From Tabrizicola sp. (GTDB taxonomy: Bacteria; Pseudomonadota; Alphaproteobacteria; Rhodobacterales; Rhodobacteraceae): a DNA stretch of 64,000 nt. Shown here piece by piece: positions 9,074-20,095 of this stretch. Under the pieces are notes generated by a model. The model was not told the origin of the DNA and did no database searches. It saw only the letters and a program-made list of their open reading frames with translations. A program made the translations under genes and the position numbers. Numbering within the stretch: position 1 is the first letter of the stretch; each line of letters begins with the position of its first letter. The stretch covers positions 806,001 to 870,000 of the forward strand of contig NZ_JAUCZH010000001.1 in the NCBI RefSeq assembly GCF_030373185.1, written 5' to 3'.

Positions 9074-10236
9074 GCCAGCGCCTCCAGCAAGGTTTCCATG
9101 AACCGCTGCCCGGCTTCGAATTCCGCCACCTCAAGAAACTCGTCGGGCTGATGGGCTTGGGCTATGTCACCGGGACCGCAGATCACGGCGGAGTAGCCTG
9201 CTTCCTGAAACTGGCCGGCCTCGGTCCCATAGCTGACCACGCCGGTGGTGTTCGCACCGGTCAGGCGACGAACCAGCGCTTCAGCCGGGCCGTCGATTTC
9301 AGGGACAAGGGCCGGCACCCCGAAGAACTGGTCAAGCTGGACGCCAGCCTCGGGACGGACGGCCTTCAGCGCGGCGTCAAGGCGGGCGGCTTCGGCCTCA
9401 AAACGCGCTTCGTATTCGGTGATTTCCTCACCCGGCACGACGCGCATCTCCAACGCAAAGCGGCAATCGGCGGCGGTGATGTTATGCGCGGTGCCGCCTT
9501 CGATCATGCCGACGTGAAGCGTGGTGAAGGGCGGGTTGAACTGGGCGGCGGCCGGGCCGGGGGCGCCCGCCTGGAGGACTGCGTTCTGGTCGTTGACCCA
9601 CTGGATCAGCCGCGCTCCTTCCATGATGGCCGAGACCCCCTGAGGCAGAAGCGAGGAGTGGACCTCATACCCCTTCACATGAACATGGTACCCAGTCCCG
9701 CCCTTGTGGCCGGTGATCAGCCCCATGCGGGAAGGCTCTCCCACGATCACCGCGCTGCCCTTCGGCAAGATGCCCTGCATCGCGGCGATCATCGGCGGGG
9801 CGCCAGTGCAGCCGACCTCCTCGTCATACGAGAGGGCAAGTTGCAGGGGCGTGGTCAGGCCGCGACGCTGACCTTCAACCAGCGCCCAGATGGCCAGGGC
9901 GACATAGCCCTTCATGTCACAGGTGCCGCGCCCATAAAGCCTGCCGTCGCGTTCGGTCACGGTCCAGGGGTCGGTCGTCCAGCTTTGTCCATCGACCGGG
10001 ACCACATCAGAATGGCCCGAAAGCACCACCGCCCCCGGCTCCCATGGCCCGACATGGGCGAAAAGCGCGGCTTTGGTGCCGTCTTCGTTCCAGTGGCGAT
10101 GGGCGGTGATATCGTGGCCGCCAAGATAGCTTTCCAGCCAGTCGATCAGGTCCAGATTGGACCCGCGGCTTACTGTCGGAAAACTGACCAGACGGTCAAG
10201 GATCTGACGTGACGTCAACAGTGTCGGGGATTTCAC
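9070..10236 (-). CDS. argE: Acetylornithine deacetylase (ArgE-type M20 peptidase)
   Basis: The 388-residue protein matches ArgE/DapE-type M20 enzymes: zinc-ligand motif SGHSDVVPVDG, bridging Asp in YGRGTCDMKG, catalytic DEEVGCTGA, and HNITAADC in the dimerisation lid domain. It starts at GTG 10236 with AAAGG upstream. ArgE hydrolyses N-acetylornithine. Here the neighbours are a DAO-type oxidase, another M20 hydrolase and a divergent peptide transporter, not arginine genes. Many Alphaproteobacteria make ornithine with ArgJ, so this copy may instead have a catabolic deacylase role. That functional reading is inference; the family call is firm. Confidence 0.85.
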   Translation of the reverse strand: MKSPTLLTSRQILDRLVSFPTVSRGSNLDLIDWLESYLGGHDITAHRHWNEDGTKAALFAHVGPWEPGAVVLSGHSDVVPVDGQSWTTDPWTVTERDGRLYGRGTCDMKGYVALAIWALVEGQRRGLTTPLQLALSYDEEVGCTGAPPMIAAMQGILPKGSAVIVGEPSRMGLITGHKGGTGYHVHVKGYEVHSSLLPQGVSAIMEGARLIQWVNDQNAVLQAGAPGPAAAQFNPPFTTLHVGMIEGGTAHNITAADCRFALEMRVVPGEEITEYEARFEAEAARLDAALKAVRPEAGVQLDQFFGVPALVPEIDGPAEALVRRLTGANTTGVVSYGTEAGQFQEAGYSAVICGPGDIAQAHQPDEFLEVAEFEAGQRFMETLLEALA

Positions 10237-10478
10237 TTTGCACCTTTCAAGATGTTGTAGCGAGACTGTCGGGCGGCCCTGTCCCTGTCAATATCTGGCA
10301 GAATGACGGGCCGATCAGTCATTCTGCCGGAGGATGGCTGTGGAATCGGGCTGCAAATCGGGATTGATAGAGTCTGGAAAATCGGAAACAGTTGCGTTGA
10401 CTGCGGGCAACCGTTGGCTGGCAGGGTCAAAAAGACCCAAGAATAACAAGAACTAAGAAACGACGCGGGGAGTCTTTG
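10237..10478. other. 242-bp divergent intergenic region of the peptide-utilisation locus
   Basis: The region lies between the minus-strand deacetylase operon and the plus-strand ABC transporter operon and must carry both promoters. Its most striking element is the inverted repeat at 10297-10328, described separately. The transporter start has GGGGAG about seven bases upstream of ATG 10479. No coding sequence is supported inside it. Confidence 0.6.
10297..10328. promoter_or_regulatory. Perfect 11-bp inverted repeat, candidate operator
   Basis: GGCAGAATGAC (10297-10307) is followed after ten bases by its exact reverse complement GTCATTCTGCC (10318-10328). The arms are 21 bp apart centre to centre, two helical turns, as for a dimeric regulator bound on one DNA face. 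It is centred about 77 bp upstream of the deacetylase operon start and 166 bp upstream of the transporter start. It has no T-run, so it is not a terminator. No regulator gene lies in the immediate locus. Confidence 0.5.
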
Positions 10479-11493
<1,015 letters not shown>

Positions 11494-11501
<8 letters not shown>

Positions 11502-12564
11502 CGCCCGCCCTGTGCCGAAATCCGCAAGCCCGCTGGTGCAGGTCGAAGGCCTGACGATGCATTTCCCGATCTATTCGGGCGTGTTGCGCCGCCATACCGG
11601 CGACGTGAAGGCGGTGGATGGGGTGTCCTTCACCATCAACGCCGGCGAAACCCTCGGGCTGGTCGGCGAATCCGGGTGCGGAAAATCCACCGTTGGCCGG
11701 GCGCTGTTGCGGCTTTATGAACCCACGGCGGGCCGGGTGATCATCGACGGCGAGGATGTTGCCAGCCTGTCGCCCGAGGCCCTGCGCAAGAAGCGCCCGA
11801 CCATGCAGATGGTGTTTCAGGATCCGCAAGCCAGCCTGAACCCGCGCATGACCCTGTCGCGCATCATCGGTGAGCCACTGGACGAACATACCGATTGGGC
11901 CGAGGCGAAAAAGCTGGACAGGATCCACGAGCTGATGGATGCCGTCGGGCTGAACCGCCGTTTCGCCAACCGGTTCCCGCATGAATTTTCCGGCGGGCAG
12001 CGCCAGCGGATCGGCATTGCCCGCGCCCTTGCACTGGACCCCAAGTTCATCGTCTGTGACGAACCTATCGCCGCCTTGGATGTGTCGATTCAGGCGCAGG
12101 TGGTGAATCTTCTGGAAGACATGCAGGAAAAGCTGGGGCTGACATATCTGTTCATCAGCCACGATCTTTCCATGGTGCGCCATATCGCGGACCGGGTTGC
12201 GGTGATGTATCTGGGCAAGATCGCAGAGCTTTCGCCGCGCGACGATCTATATGCCCGCCCCTTGCACCCTTACGCCGAGGCGCTTTTGTCTGCGGTGAAC
12301 GAACCTGATCCGGCCATCGCCGCAAAGCGGCGCCGGATCATCCTGTCGGGCGATGTGCCTTCACCCGCAAACCCGCCAAAGGGCTGCAATTTCTGCACCC
12401 GTTGCCCCAAGGTCATGGACATCTGCCGGACCGTGAAGCCCGACCTTGCCGAGGTCGAGCCGGGGCGACTGGTCGCCTGCCACCTTTACACCAATACATC
12501 CGCCGCCGGATCAACCGGCGCACCAGAGGCAACAGAGCGTAACCAACAAGGAGAGACTCGATGA
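11494..12564 (+). CDS. Dipeptide/oligopeptide ABC transporter ATP-binding protein (DppF/OppF type)
   Basis: The 356-residue partner ATPase has Walker [20 protein letters not shown], signature [15 protein letters not shown], Walker [13 protein letters not shown] and H-loop ISHDLS. A C-terminal cysteine cluster ([14 protein letters not shown]) matches the family extension. The start at ATG 11494 has AGGAGG at optimal spacing; the reading frame is open further upstream but that part lies within dppD-like coding sequence. It overlaps the upstream gene by 8 bp and the binding-protein gene by ATGA, indicating tight co-translation. Together with the first ATPase it forms the usual heterodimeric motor. 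Confidence 0.93.
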
Positions 12565-14264
12565 AACTGACAACCGCCCTTCTGGGCGCTGCCGCCGCGA
12601 TGGCCTTTGCGCCCGCGGCCTTTGCCGAGCGCGGTGCCGATGGCAACGTGAACGTGCTTTACTGGCAGGCGCCGTCGATCCTGAACCCCTACCTGTCCTC
12701 CGGCACCAAGGACGTGGAAACGGCCTCGCTCATTCTCGAAGGCCTCGCGGGCTTTGATGAAAAGGGCGTGGTCTTCCCGCGTTTGGCGGAATCGGTGCCG
12801 ACCGTGGACAACGGCGGGATCACCGAAGACCTGACCCAGATCACCTGGAAGCTGAAGCCGGGCCTTCTGTGGTCTGACGGCACACCGGTGACCTCGGCTG
12901 ACGCGAAGTTCACCTATGACTATTGCACCCATCCCGAGGGTGGTTGCGCCCAGGCTGCGCGCTATGAAGGCATCGCCTCGATCGATACGCCGGACGATCT
13001 GACAATCGTCATCACTTTCAACGCCCCGAAGCCGAACCCCTACACCGCCTTTGTCGGCGGCACCTCGCCGGTCTTGCAAGCGGCGCAGTTTGCCAACTGC
13101 CTTGGCGCGGCGGCTTCAACCTGCACCGACCAGAACTTCAAGCCAGTCGGCACCGGGCCTTTCGTCGTCACCGATTTCAAGGTGAATGACGTGGTGACGC
13201 TGGCCGCGAACCCGAACTACCGCGACCCTGCAAAGCCTGCCTTCGCCACCATGACCGTCAAGGGCGGCGGCGATGCCGGTGCCGCTGCACGCGCCGTTCT
13301 GGAAACAGGCGAGTTTGACTATGCCTGGAACACCCAGATCAACCCCGAGCAGCAGGCGCAGATGTCGGCCGCTGGCAAAGGCGTTCTCTTGAACGGATTC
13401 GGCACGCTGGTCGAGCGGATCGAGATGAACATGACCAACCCCTCTCCGGACCTGCCGGAAGGTGAGCGGTCGACGACCAAGCATCCGCACCCGTTCCTGT
13501 CCGACATCAACGTCCGCAAGGCGCTGTCGATGGCGATCGACCGGCAGATCCTGGTGGACATCGGCTATGGCGCCGCTGGCCGCGCGACGTGCAACCTGGT
13601 GCCGGCACCGGATATGTTCGCCTCGCCCAACACCGACTGCATCACGCAGGACATGGAAGGCGCCAAAGCGCTGCTGGAATCCTCGGGTTGGGTCGACAGC
13701 GATGGCGACGGTATCCGTGAAAAGGATGGCATGCCGCTGAAGCTGGTCTACCAGACCTCGACCAACCCGGTTCGTCAGGACTTTCAGGCGGTCATCAAGG
13801 ATTGGTGGACGGAACTTGGCGCGGATGTGGAACTGAAGAACATCGACGCTTCGGTCTTCTTCGGCGGTGACGCCGGCTCGCCCGACACGTTCCAGAAGTT
13901 CTATTCGGACGTTGAAATGTACGCCAACAACTTCGACGGTACCGACCCGGAGCCCTACCTGGCACAATACAAGTGCGACAAGATCCCCGGCCCGGACAAC
14001 CAGTGGCAGGGTGAAAACATCAACCGCTTCTGCGACCCGGCCTATGACGCGCTGGTGGACGAACTGTCCAAGACTGCCGATATGGGCGAACGCAGCGCAA
14101 TCGCGATCAAGCTGAACGAGATGCTGACGAAAGACAGCTATGTCGTGGTGCCGCTGGTGGACCGTGGCCGTCTTTCGGCTGCCTCGAACACCCTTGGCGG
14201 TGCGGTTCTGAACACCTGGGACACCGAACTTTGGAACGTCCAGGACTGGTTCCGCGTGAAGTGA
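12561..14264 (+). CDS. Peptide/solute ABC transporter periplasmic binding protein (SBP family 5)
   Basis: The 567-residue protein begins with a Sec signal peptide ([22 protein letters not shown], cleaved after AFA). The mature part has family-5 features: [24 protein letters not shown](K)[27 protein letters not shown] and [18 protein letters not shown]. It should bind the transported peptide or amide in the periplasm and deliver it to the permeases. A good ribosome-binding site (AAGGAG) precedes ATG 12561, which overlaps the second ATPase gene by ATGA. A strong terminator follows at once, before the permease genes, which would allow excess production of this protein or reduced permease synthesis. 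Confidence 0.93.
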   Translation: MKLTTALLGAAAAMAFAPAAFAERGADGNVNVLYWQAPSILNPYLSSGTKDVETASLILEGLAGFDEKGVVFPRLAESVPTVDNGGITEDLTQITWKLKPGLLWSDGTPVTSADAKFTYDYCTHPEGGCAQAARYEGIASIDTPDDLTIVITFNAPKPNPYTAFVGGTSPVLQAAQFANCLGAAASTCTDQNFKPVGTGPFVVTDFKVNDVVTLAANPNYRDPAKPAFATMTVKGGGDAGAAARAVLETGEFDYAWNTQINPEQQAQMSAAGKGVLLNGFGTLVERIEMNMTNPSPDLPEGERSTTKHPHPFLSDINVRKALSMAIDRQILVDIGYGAAGRATCNLVPAPDMFASPNTDCITQDMEGAKALLESSGWVDSDGDGIREKDGMPLKLVYQTSTNPVRQDFQAVIKDWWTELGADVELKNIDASVFFGGDAGSPDTFQKFYSDVEMYANNFDGTDPEPYLAQYKCDKIPGPDNQWQGENINRFCDPAYDALVDELSKTADMGERSAIAIKLNEMLTKDSYVVVPLVDRGRLSAASNTLGGAVLNTWDTELWNVQDWFRVK

Positions 14265-14300
14265 TCCGAACCCTCGGGATGGGCGGTTCTGCCCATCCTT

Positions 14301-14334
14301 CGGACGGAGGCCAAATGGTCTCCGTCCGTTTTTT
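14301..14334 (+). terminator. Intrinsic terminator between binding-protein and permease genes
   Basis: CGGACGGAGGCC (14301-14312) pairs with GGTCTCCGTCCG (14317-14328) through one G-U pair across an AAAT loop, followed directly by six T (14329-14334). It lies 36 bp after the binding-protein stop and 33 bp before the permease start. Because the permeases are needed for the same transporter, it probably acts as a partial terminator that sets the binding protein to permease ratio. A smaller hairpin GATGGGC/GCCCATC lies just upstream. Confidence 0.85.
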
Positions 14335-14367
14335 CCCGCAAGACAGCTGATCCGAGGCACCTGCCCC

Positions 14368-15375
14368 ATGCTCACATTCACGCTGAGACGGCTGTTACTG
14401 GCCATCCCCACGCTTCTTCTGATCAGTCTTGTCATCTTTCTTCTGGTCGATCTTGCCCCCGGCAGCCCGGCGTCAGAAATTCCGCTTACCGTGCCGCCGG
14501 AAGTGCGCGCCAAGATTCTTGAAGCGCTTGGTGTGAACGAACCCGTCCACGTCCGATACCTGCTTTGGCTGAAGCAGTTCTTCTGGGTCGAACCGCTAAA
14601 CGGGTTCGACGCGATCTTCGGCACCAATTACGCCGAGGGCATGCAGCGGATCATCAGCTATCAAAGCCGGTCCCCGGTGTTCCCGCTGATCGGGGAACGC
14701 CTGCCGCAGACGCTGACCGTGATCGGCACCGCCTATCTTGTGGGTGTGCTGATCGCGCTGCCGATCGGGATCTATTCGGCCTACAAGCAATATTCGCTGT
14801 TCGACCAGTTCGGCACCATGTTCGCAATGATCGGCTTTTCGGTGCCAACCTTCTTTACCGGCACACTTTTCATCATCATCTTCGCGGTCGGTCTGGGCTG
14901 GTTTCCGACGAAATACGATACCACGCTGACAGTCACCGACTGGGAAAGCTTTCTTAAACAACTTCGCCAGATGGCCATGCCGGTGATGGTGCTGGGGCTG
15001 GCGAATGCCGCCGCGATCAGCCGTTACATGCGGTCTTCCATGCTGGAAAACATGGGCCAGGATTACGTCCGCACCGCCCGCGCCAAGGGCCTGGACGAAC
15101 GCACGGTGATCTTGAAACACGTCCTGCGCAATTCGCTGATCCCGGTGGTCACGGTCATCGCACTTGGCATCCCTTCGATCTTCGGCGGCGCGATCATCAC
15201 CGAGAACCTGTTCGGGGTGAATGGCATCGGATCGGCGCTTATTCAGGCGATCCGAGGCAATGACCTGCCGATGGTGCAGACGCTGGCCTTCATCTTCGCG
15301 ATCCTGATCGTGATGTTCAACCTGATTGCCGACCTTCTTTATGGCATGCTTGACCCGAGGATCCGCTATGACTGA
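14368..15375 (+). CDS. Peptide ABC transporter permease (DppB/OppB type)
   Basis: The 335-residue inner-membrane protein has an N-terminal membrane helix (LLLAIPTLLLISLVIFLLVDL), then a large periplasmic segment and further helices. The BPD_transp_1 coupling (EAA) loop reads DYVRTARAKGLDERTVILKHVLRNSLIP, the family signature that contacts the ATPases. The N-terminal LAPGSPAS matches the OppB_TM_N region. GAGG precedes ATG 14368. The stop overlaps the next permease start (ATG 15368). It should pair with the downstream permease to form the membrane channel of the transporter encoded from 10479. Confidence 0.92.
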   Translation: MLTFTLRRLLLAIPTLLLISLVIFLLVDLAPGSPASEIPLTVPPEVRAKILEALGVNEPVHVRYLLWLKQFFWVEPLNGFDAIFGTNYAEGMQRIISYQSRSPVFPLIGERLPQTLTVIGTAYLVGVLIALPIGIYSAYKQYSLFDQFGTMFAMIGFSVPTFFTGTLFIIIFAVGLGWFPTKYDTTLTVTDWESFLKQLRQMAMPVMVLGLANAAAISRYMRSSMLENMGQDYVRTARAKGLDERTVILKHVLRNSLIPVVTVIALGIPSIFGGAIITENLFGVNGIGSALIQAIRGNDLPMVQTLAFIFAILIVMFNLIADLLYGMLDPRIRYD

Positions 15376-16279
15376 CACCAATCTTGGCGTCGCCGCGCCG
15401 GAAACCCTGCGGGCCGCTGTCTGGGCGCAGTTTCGCAAGCATCGCGGGGCTGTGTTCGGGCTGGTGGTGCTTGGCCTCTTGATCCTGTTTTCGATCCTTG
15501 GCCCGCTGGTCTGGGCGCCGGAAAAGCTGACTGTGGTCGAAGCACTGAAAAGCAAGAACCTTGGTCCGGGCATGTCGCATCCGATGGGAACCGACCAGCT
15601 GGGCCGAGACCAGATGCAGCGGATGATGGCGGCTGGCAAGGTCAGTCTGGCCGTGGGCTTTGTGGCGATGATCATCGCGGTCTTCCTTGGCACGCTGATC
15701 GGGGTGCTGGCGGGTTATTTCAAGCGGCTGGACGGCCCGTTGATGCGGCTGACCGACATGTTCCTTGCGCTGCCGCTGATCCCGCTGCTTCTTGTCATGG
15801 TGATGCTCTTTCGGGACAAGCTCTCGCGTCAGCTTGGGCCGGAGATGGGGGCGTTCCTGCTGATCGTCTTTGCCATCGGTGTGACCAGCTGGATGCATGC
15901 GGCCCGGATTGTCCGGGGCGAGGTGCTGGCGCTGAAGGAACGGGAATATGTGCTGGCCTCACGATCGATCGGGGCGACGCCGCGCCGGGTGATCCTGCGG
16001 CACATCCTGCCGAACGTCGTGTCCCCGGTGATGGTGGCCGCGACGCTGGGTGTGGCCGAGGCGATCATCACGGAATCCGTGCTGTCCTTCCTTGGCCTTG
16101 GCTTTCCACCAGATTTCCCGACATGGGGACGGCTACTCTATGAAGGCCTTGAATACATGCAGATGTATCCCGAGCGGGTGATCTTCCCCGGCCTTGCAAT
16201 CTCGCTGACGGTGCTGAGCGTCAACTACATCGGTGACGGGCTGCGCGACGCGCTGGACCCGCGCATCCGGGGCCGCTAA
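15368..16279 (+). CDS. Peptide ABC transporter permease (DppC/OppC type)
   Basis: The 303-residue permease has the OppC N-terminal cytosolic stretch and first helix (FRKHRGAVFGLVVLGLLILFS), the HPMGTDQLGRDQ segment found at the start of DppC/OppC ectodomains, and the coupling loop REYVLASRSIGATPRRVILRHILPN. Start at ATG 15368 overlaps the upstream permease by 8 bp. It completes the five-gene transporter set. The stop overlaps by 4 bp the 3' end of a convergent membrane-protein gene, so no room exists for a separate terminator. Confidence 0.93.
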   Translation: MTDTNLGVAAPETLRAAVWAQFRKHRGAVFGLVVLGLLILFSILGPLVWAPEKLTVVEALKSKNLGPGMSHPMGTDQLGRDQMQRMMAAGKVSLAVGFVAMIIAVFLGTLIGVLAGYFKRLDGPLMRLTDMFLALPLIPLLLVMVMLFRDKLSRQLGPEMGAFLLIVFAIGVTSWMHAARIVRGEVLALKEREYVLASRSIGATPRRVILRHILPNVVSPVMVAATLGVAEAIITESVLSFLGLGFPPDFPTWGRLLYEGLEYMQMYPERVIFPGLAISLTVLSVNYIGDGLRDALDPRIRGR

Positions 16280-17136
16280 TCGGCAAAGCGGAAGGCAAGG
16301 TCGGTGATCCGGCCCCGCCAATAGGGCTTTGGCCCTTCCGGCAGGATCCAAGCCACCTCGCCCGCCATCGGCACCATCATGCCGTCCTGAGGCTGGTAGT
16401 CGGACCAGTGGCCTTCCCAAGGGGTCGGGATCACCGCGCCGGCCAGCGTGCGGCCCCGGGCCTCGGCGCGGACCGAGGCGATCAGATCGTCCGGGCCAAA
16501 TCGGAAGGTCAGGTTGATCGTCAGCGGGCCATCGGTCAGCGTGGCAAGGGCGCTGGAATCGTCAATGCCGGACCAGTCAACACCCTGCCCCGGTAGAAGC
16601 GCGGTCGGATACCATGCGGCCTCGGCCAGATAGCGCATCGCCTCGCCTTCGGCGATATCGCCGGTGCCGCGCAACTCGGTCAGCTTTAAAAGCCCGAAAA
16701 GGGCGGGGATCAGCACGCCTTCGCCCGCGACATAGGCGTCATGGACCCGCACCGGCAACCCCGGCGCCATGCGGATCGTGCCATCCCAGACAAAACCGGG
16801 CCGCGAGATTTCAACCACCTGCCGAGAGGTGAAGGGTTTCCAGTTGTCCACCACCTCACCCATGTTGAAGGTTCCGGCATGGGCAAGCGTTACCCCCGCC
16901 ACCATCGGCTGACCGGGGGTCAGGGCCGCACGAAAGAAGCGCTGAACGGGGGGAGGCAGGTCGTCAAGTGCGGCCGGATCATAGCGGCCCGGGGAAACCG
17001 GCGTTCTGCTTGCTGTCAGGTCTGACACCAGTGCCGCGGTGCGCGCCTGCCAGCGCCAATTGCCGTAAAGCGCCAATCCAGCCCAGACCAGAGCCTGCCC
17101 TGCCGCCGCGTAAAGCCCCCATTTCAGCCAGATCAT
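16276..17136 (-). CDS. DUF6544/DUF6920-like membrane-anchored protein
   Basis: The 286-residue protein has one N-terminal membrane helix (about 3-25) and a beta-rich remainder. Recognisable segments are LPPPVQRFFRAAL, PGFVWDGTIRMAPGLPVRVHDAYV, YLAEAAWYPTALLPGQGVDW and DDSSALATLTDG, the pattern I associate with the DUF6544/DUF6920 family of unknown function; this naming is from memory. GGAGG lies six bases before ATG 17136. It converges with the permease gene. No catalytic motif is evident. It is on the same strand as the DUF3422 gene upstream, about 76 bp away, so the two may be cotranscribed. Confidence 0.6.
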   Translation of the reverse strand: MIWLKWGLYAAAGQALVWAGLALYGNWRWQARTAALVSDLTASRTPVSPGRYDPAALDDLPPPVQRFFRAALTPGQPMVAGVTLAHAGTFNMGEVVDNWKPFTSRQVVEISRPGFVWDGTIRMAPGLPVRVHDAYVAGEGVLIPALFGLLKLTELRGTGDIAEGEAMRYLAEAAWYPTALLPGQGVDWSGIDDSSALATLTDGPLTINLTFRFGPDDLIASVRAEARGRTLAGAVIPTPWEGHWSDYQPQDGMMVPMAGEVAWILPEGPKPYWRGRITDLAFRFAD

Positions 17137-17212
17137 CGCCGCCTCCGTCGCTTGACGACGGGCAGGATCGCAGGCCCCGGCTCAAACCGCCTTGACCCTG
17201 CGCAACGTGGCG

Positions 17213-18496
17213 TCAGTGCAACGCCTTGCGGATCCGGCGGACCAGCAGCCAGACCAGACCGACCACCGGCAGGACAAGTGCAGCCGTCAGGGCTTCCTTG
17301 CCCATGTTCAACGCCTTGGCCAGCGGATAGGCCAGATAGGCCGCAAGGCTGACCGCATAATAGCTGATCGCCACCACCGACAACCCCTCGACCGTCCGTT
17401 GCAGCCGCAGCTGCAGATCGGCGCGTTTGTCCATGCTTTCCAGAAGCTTCTGGTTCTGGGCCGATCGTTCCACATCAACCCGCGTGCGCAAAAGCTCGGC
17501 CGCGCGCTGGGCGCGGTCGGCCATGGCCTGCAATCGCCCCTCGGCGGATTTGACCGTGCGCATCGCCGGATCATATCGGCGCATCATGAATTCGGCAAAG
17601 GTCTGGCGGCCCTCGATCCGGGTTTCGCGCAAAACCTCGATCCGCTGGTTCACGATCGCCTCATAGGCCGCCGTGGCACCGAATCGGAAGGAAAACTGCA
17701 CCGCAAGGCTTTCCAGTTCCGCCGAGATGGTCAGAAGGTCATGCAGGGCCGCTTCGGGGGCCGGTTCGGCATTGTCGAGACCAGAGACCAGCGCCGAAAG
17801 CCGCGGGTCAAGCGTGTTCAGCCGCGCCGACAGATCGCGCGACCGCATCAGGCCCAGCATCGACATGGCGCGGTAGGTTTCGATCTCGCACAGGCGCTGG
17901 ACGATCCGGCCGACCCGGCGCGGGCCAGTGCCGGGCTTGACGAAAACCGCAAAGCGCATGTGTCCGGCAGGATCGATGCGGAAATCCCCGGCGATCACGG
18001 CAGCCCCATCGACAACACGGCTGACGGCAAGGCTTTCCGGCACAAACCAGTCATCCAGTTGCGCAAACAGCGCTTCGTCCGAAGCCGGCATCGGCTCGAT
18101 CCGGATCAGGACCGAGGTCAGGCGACGACCCGGCGCGGTCGCCAACCAGTCTTCGGGCAAAAGCTCCGCCTCGGCCGGGTCAAAGGGACGTTTGGAAGCG
18201 CCGCGCGAAAAGGCGGTATAGGTCACGAACTCGGTGTGGCTTTCCCATTTCAGATCGGCCCGGCCGATTGGCCCCTGAAAATGTGTGGCACCGGGTTGCG
18301 GATGGGCGCTGCCGTGACGGTCAAGCAGTGACAGAAGATGGGCCAGATCCTTGGAGCGGTCACGATTCTGCGCCTGCACCGGTTCCTTGATCGCCACATA
18401 AACGGCGGTCGATGGCACCTCCAGCGACGGAAAGGGCCGCGCGTGCAGCTCATTCACGGTGGCATAGCGAAGCGGGTGATCCGGGATCGGGGGCAT
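17213..18496 (-). CDS. DUF3422 family protein with C-terminal membrane segments
   Basis: The 427-residue protein starts at ATG 18496 (MPPIPDHPLRYATVNELHARPFP), preceded by AAAGG; an upstream in-frame TTG is less likely. The HPLR-x4-NELHARPF opening, SHTEFVTYTAF and the conserved central helical region match the DUF3422 family of proteobacterial proteins. Near the C-terminus an arginine-rich helix (SMDKRADLQLRLQRTVEGLSV) precedes two membrane helices (about 375-420), a layout reminiscent of membrane-anchored coiled-coil regulators. Function unknown. Confidence 0.8.
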   Translation of the reverse strand: MPPIPDHPLRYATVNELHARPFPSLEVPSTAVYVAIKEPVQAQNRDRSKDLAHLLSLLDRHGSAHPQPGATHFQGPIGRADLKWESHTEFVTYTAFSRGASKRPFDPAEAELLPEDWLATAPGRRLTSVLIRIEPMPASDEALFAQLDDWFVPESLAVSRVVDGAAVIAGDFRIDPAGHMRFAVFVKPGTGPRRVGRIVQRLCEIETYRAMSMLGLMRSRDLSARLNTLDPRLSALVSGLDNAEPAPEAALHDLLTISAELESLAVQFSFRFGATAAYEAIVNQRIEVLRETRIEGRQTFAEFMMRRYDPAMRTVKSAEGRLQAMADRAQRAAELLRTRVDVERSAQNQKLLESMDKRADLQLRLQRTVEGLSVVAISYYAVSLAAYLAYPLAKALNMGKEALTAALVLPVVGLVWLLVRRIRKALH

Positions 18497-18614
18497 GGCG
18501 GGCCTTTGGCTGTCTTGCCGCAAGAGTTAGGCCGCGCGGTCCCTGCTTGCCAGCAAAATGCTGGAATACCGGGGTATGCCGGGCAGGTGTTGCAGTTTCG
18601 CTGAAGGCTGATGC

Positions 18615-18642
18615 GCGGGGTGGGCTGATCTGCCCACCCCGC
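18615..18642. other. GC-rich inverted repeat downstream of pntB
   Basis: GCGGGGTGGGC (18615-18625) and GCCCACCCCGC (18632-18642) form a perfect 11-bp stem with a six-base loop seven bases after the pntB stop codon. Neither strand has an adjoining T-run, so it is not a canonical intrinsic terminator; it may block 3' exonucleases or assist factor-dependent termination. Confidence 0.55.
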
Positions 18643-18648
18643 AAGCGG

Positions 18649-20082
18649 TCAGTCGATCAGCGGCAACAGCGCATCCAGCGACTTCTTGGCGTCGCCGTAG
18701 AACATCCGGGTGTTGTCCTTGTAGAACAGCGGGTTCTCGATGCCCGAATAGCCGGTGCCTTGGCCGCGCTTGGACACGAACACCTGCTTGGCCTTCCAGC
18801 ATTCCAGCACCGGCATCCCCGCGATGGGACTGTTCGGGTCTTCCTGCGCTGCCGGGTTCACGATGTCATTGGACCCGATGACGATGGCCACATCCGTGGT
18901 TGGGAAATCCTCGTTGATCTCATCCATTTCCAGCACGATATCGTAAGGCACCTTGGCCTCGGCCAGAAGCACGTTCATGTGGCCCGGAAGGCGGCCAGCG
19001 ACCGGGTGGATCGCAAAGCGCACGGTCTTGCCGCGCGCGCGCAGCTTGCGGGTCAGCTCAGAGACCGACTGCTGCGCCTGGGCCACGGCCATGCCGTAGC
19101 CCGGGATGATGATCACCGAATCCGCGTCATTCAGCGCCGCCGCGACACCTTCGGTATCGATGGCAATCTGTTCGCCGGCAATTTCCATCGCAGGACCAGT
19201 CGTGCCACCGAAACCGCCAAGGATGACGCTGATGAACGACCGATTCATCGCCTTGCACATGATGTAGGACAGGATCGCACCCGAGCTGCCGACCAAAGCG
19301 CCGACCACGATCAGAAGGTCATTGCCAAGGCTGAAGCCGATGGCCGCCGCCGCCCAGCCGGAATAGCTGTTCAGCATCGACACGACCACAGGCATGTCGG
19401 CCCCACCGATCCCCATGATCAGGTGATAGCCGATGAAGAAGGCCAGAAGCGTCATCAGCGCCAGCGTCCAGATACCCGCCTCGTTGAAATACATCACGCC
19501 AAGCACGACCGCGCCGATGGCCGCTGCCGCGTTCAGGAAATGCCCGCCCGGCAGCTTTTTCGCCGTCGTGTCGACCTTGCCGGCCAGCTTGCCGAAAGCG
19601 ACCACCGACCCGGTGAAGGTCACAGCCCCGATGAAGACACCAAGGAACACCTCAACCCGCAGGATCGACACCTCGACCGCGTCCTTCTTGGCCAGAACGG
19701 CGGCAAAACCGTCCAGCGCTTGCCGCGCGACGCTGTCCATGCCCAGCACGCGACCAAGCTCGATATCGGCGTTGAAGCCCACGAACACCGCCGCAAGGCC
19801 GACAAGGCTGTGCATCGCCGCCACAAGCTGCGGCATCTCGGTCATCTGCACGCGGTTGGCCACGACCCAGCCGATCGTCCCGCCCGCCAGCACCAACACC
19901 AGCGACAAGGCCCAAAGCCCAGCCCCCGGCCCGATCAGCGTGGCGGTTACCGCCAGAGCCATACCGGCCATGCCATACCAGACCGCGCGCTTGGCGCTTT
20001 CCTGACCCGACAAACCGCCCAAGGACAGGATGAATAGAATAGCCGCAACAACATAGGCGGCGGTGGTGAAACCGTAATCCAT
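18649..20082 (-). CDS. pntB: NAD(P) transhydrogenase subunit beta
   Basis: The 477-residue inner-membrane subunit couples hydride transfer from NADH to NADP+ to proton entry. Eight or so hydrophobic helices fill the first 290 residues. The C-terminal NADP-binding domain III contains [56 protein letters not shown] and [17 protein letters not shown], all family signatures. The ATG at 20082 has TAAGGAG at good spacing. It lies 13 bp after pntA, forming the usual operon that balances NADPH supply. Confidence 0.97.
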   Translation of the reverse strand: MDYGFTTAAYVVAAILFILSLGGLSGQESAKRAVWYGMAGMALAVTATLIGPGAGLWALSLVLVLAGGTIGWVVANRVQMTEMPQLVAAMHSLVGLAAVFVGFNADIELGRVLGMDSVARQALDGFAAVLAKKDAVEVSILRVEVFLGVFIGAVTFTGSVVAFGKLAGKVDTTAKKLPGGHFLNAAAAIGAVVLGVMYFNEAGIWTLALMTLLAFFIGYHLIMGIGGADMPVVVSMLNSYSGWAAAAIGFSLGNDLLIVVGALVGSSGAILSYIMCKAMNRSFISVILGGFGGTTGPAMEIAGEQIAIDTEGVAAALNDADSVIIIPGYGMAVAQAQQSVSELTRKLRARGKTVRFAIHPVAGRLPGHMNVLLAEAKVPYDIVLEMDEINEDFPTTDVAIVIGSNDIVNPAAQEDPNSPIAGMPVLECWKAKQVFVSKRGQGTGYSGIENPLFYKDNTRMFYGDAKKSLDALLPLID

Positions 20083-20095
20083 CGTCGGGCTCTCC

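Noticed and set aside
13116-14627. A 503-codon open frame opposite the ABC binding-protein gene
   Set aside because: Antisense shadow; it also runs across the terminator at 14301-14334 and has no motif.
18412-20037. A 541-codon open frame opposite pntB
   Set aside because: The translation is His/Arg/Gln-rich noise; pntB on the other strand is fully conserved.
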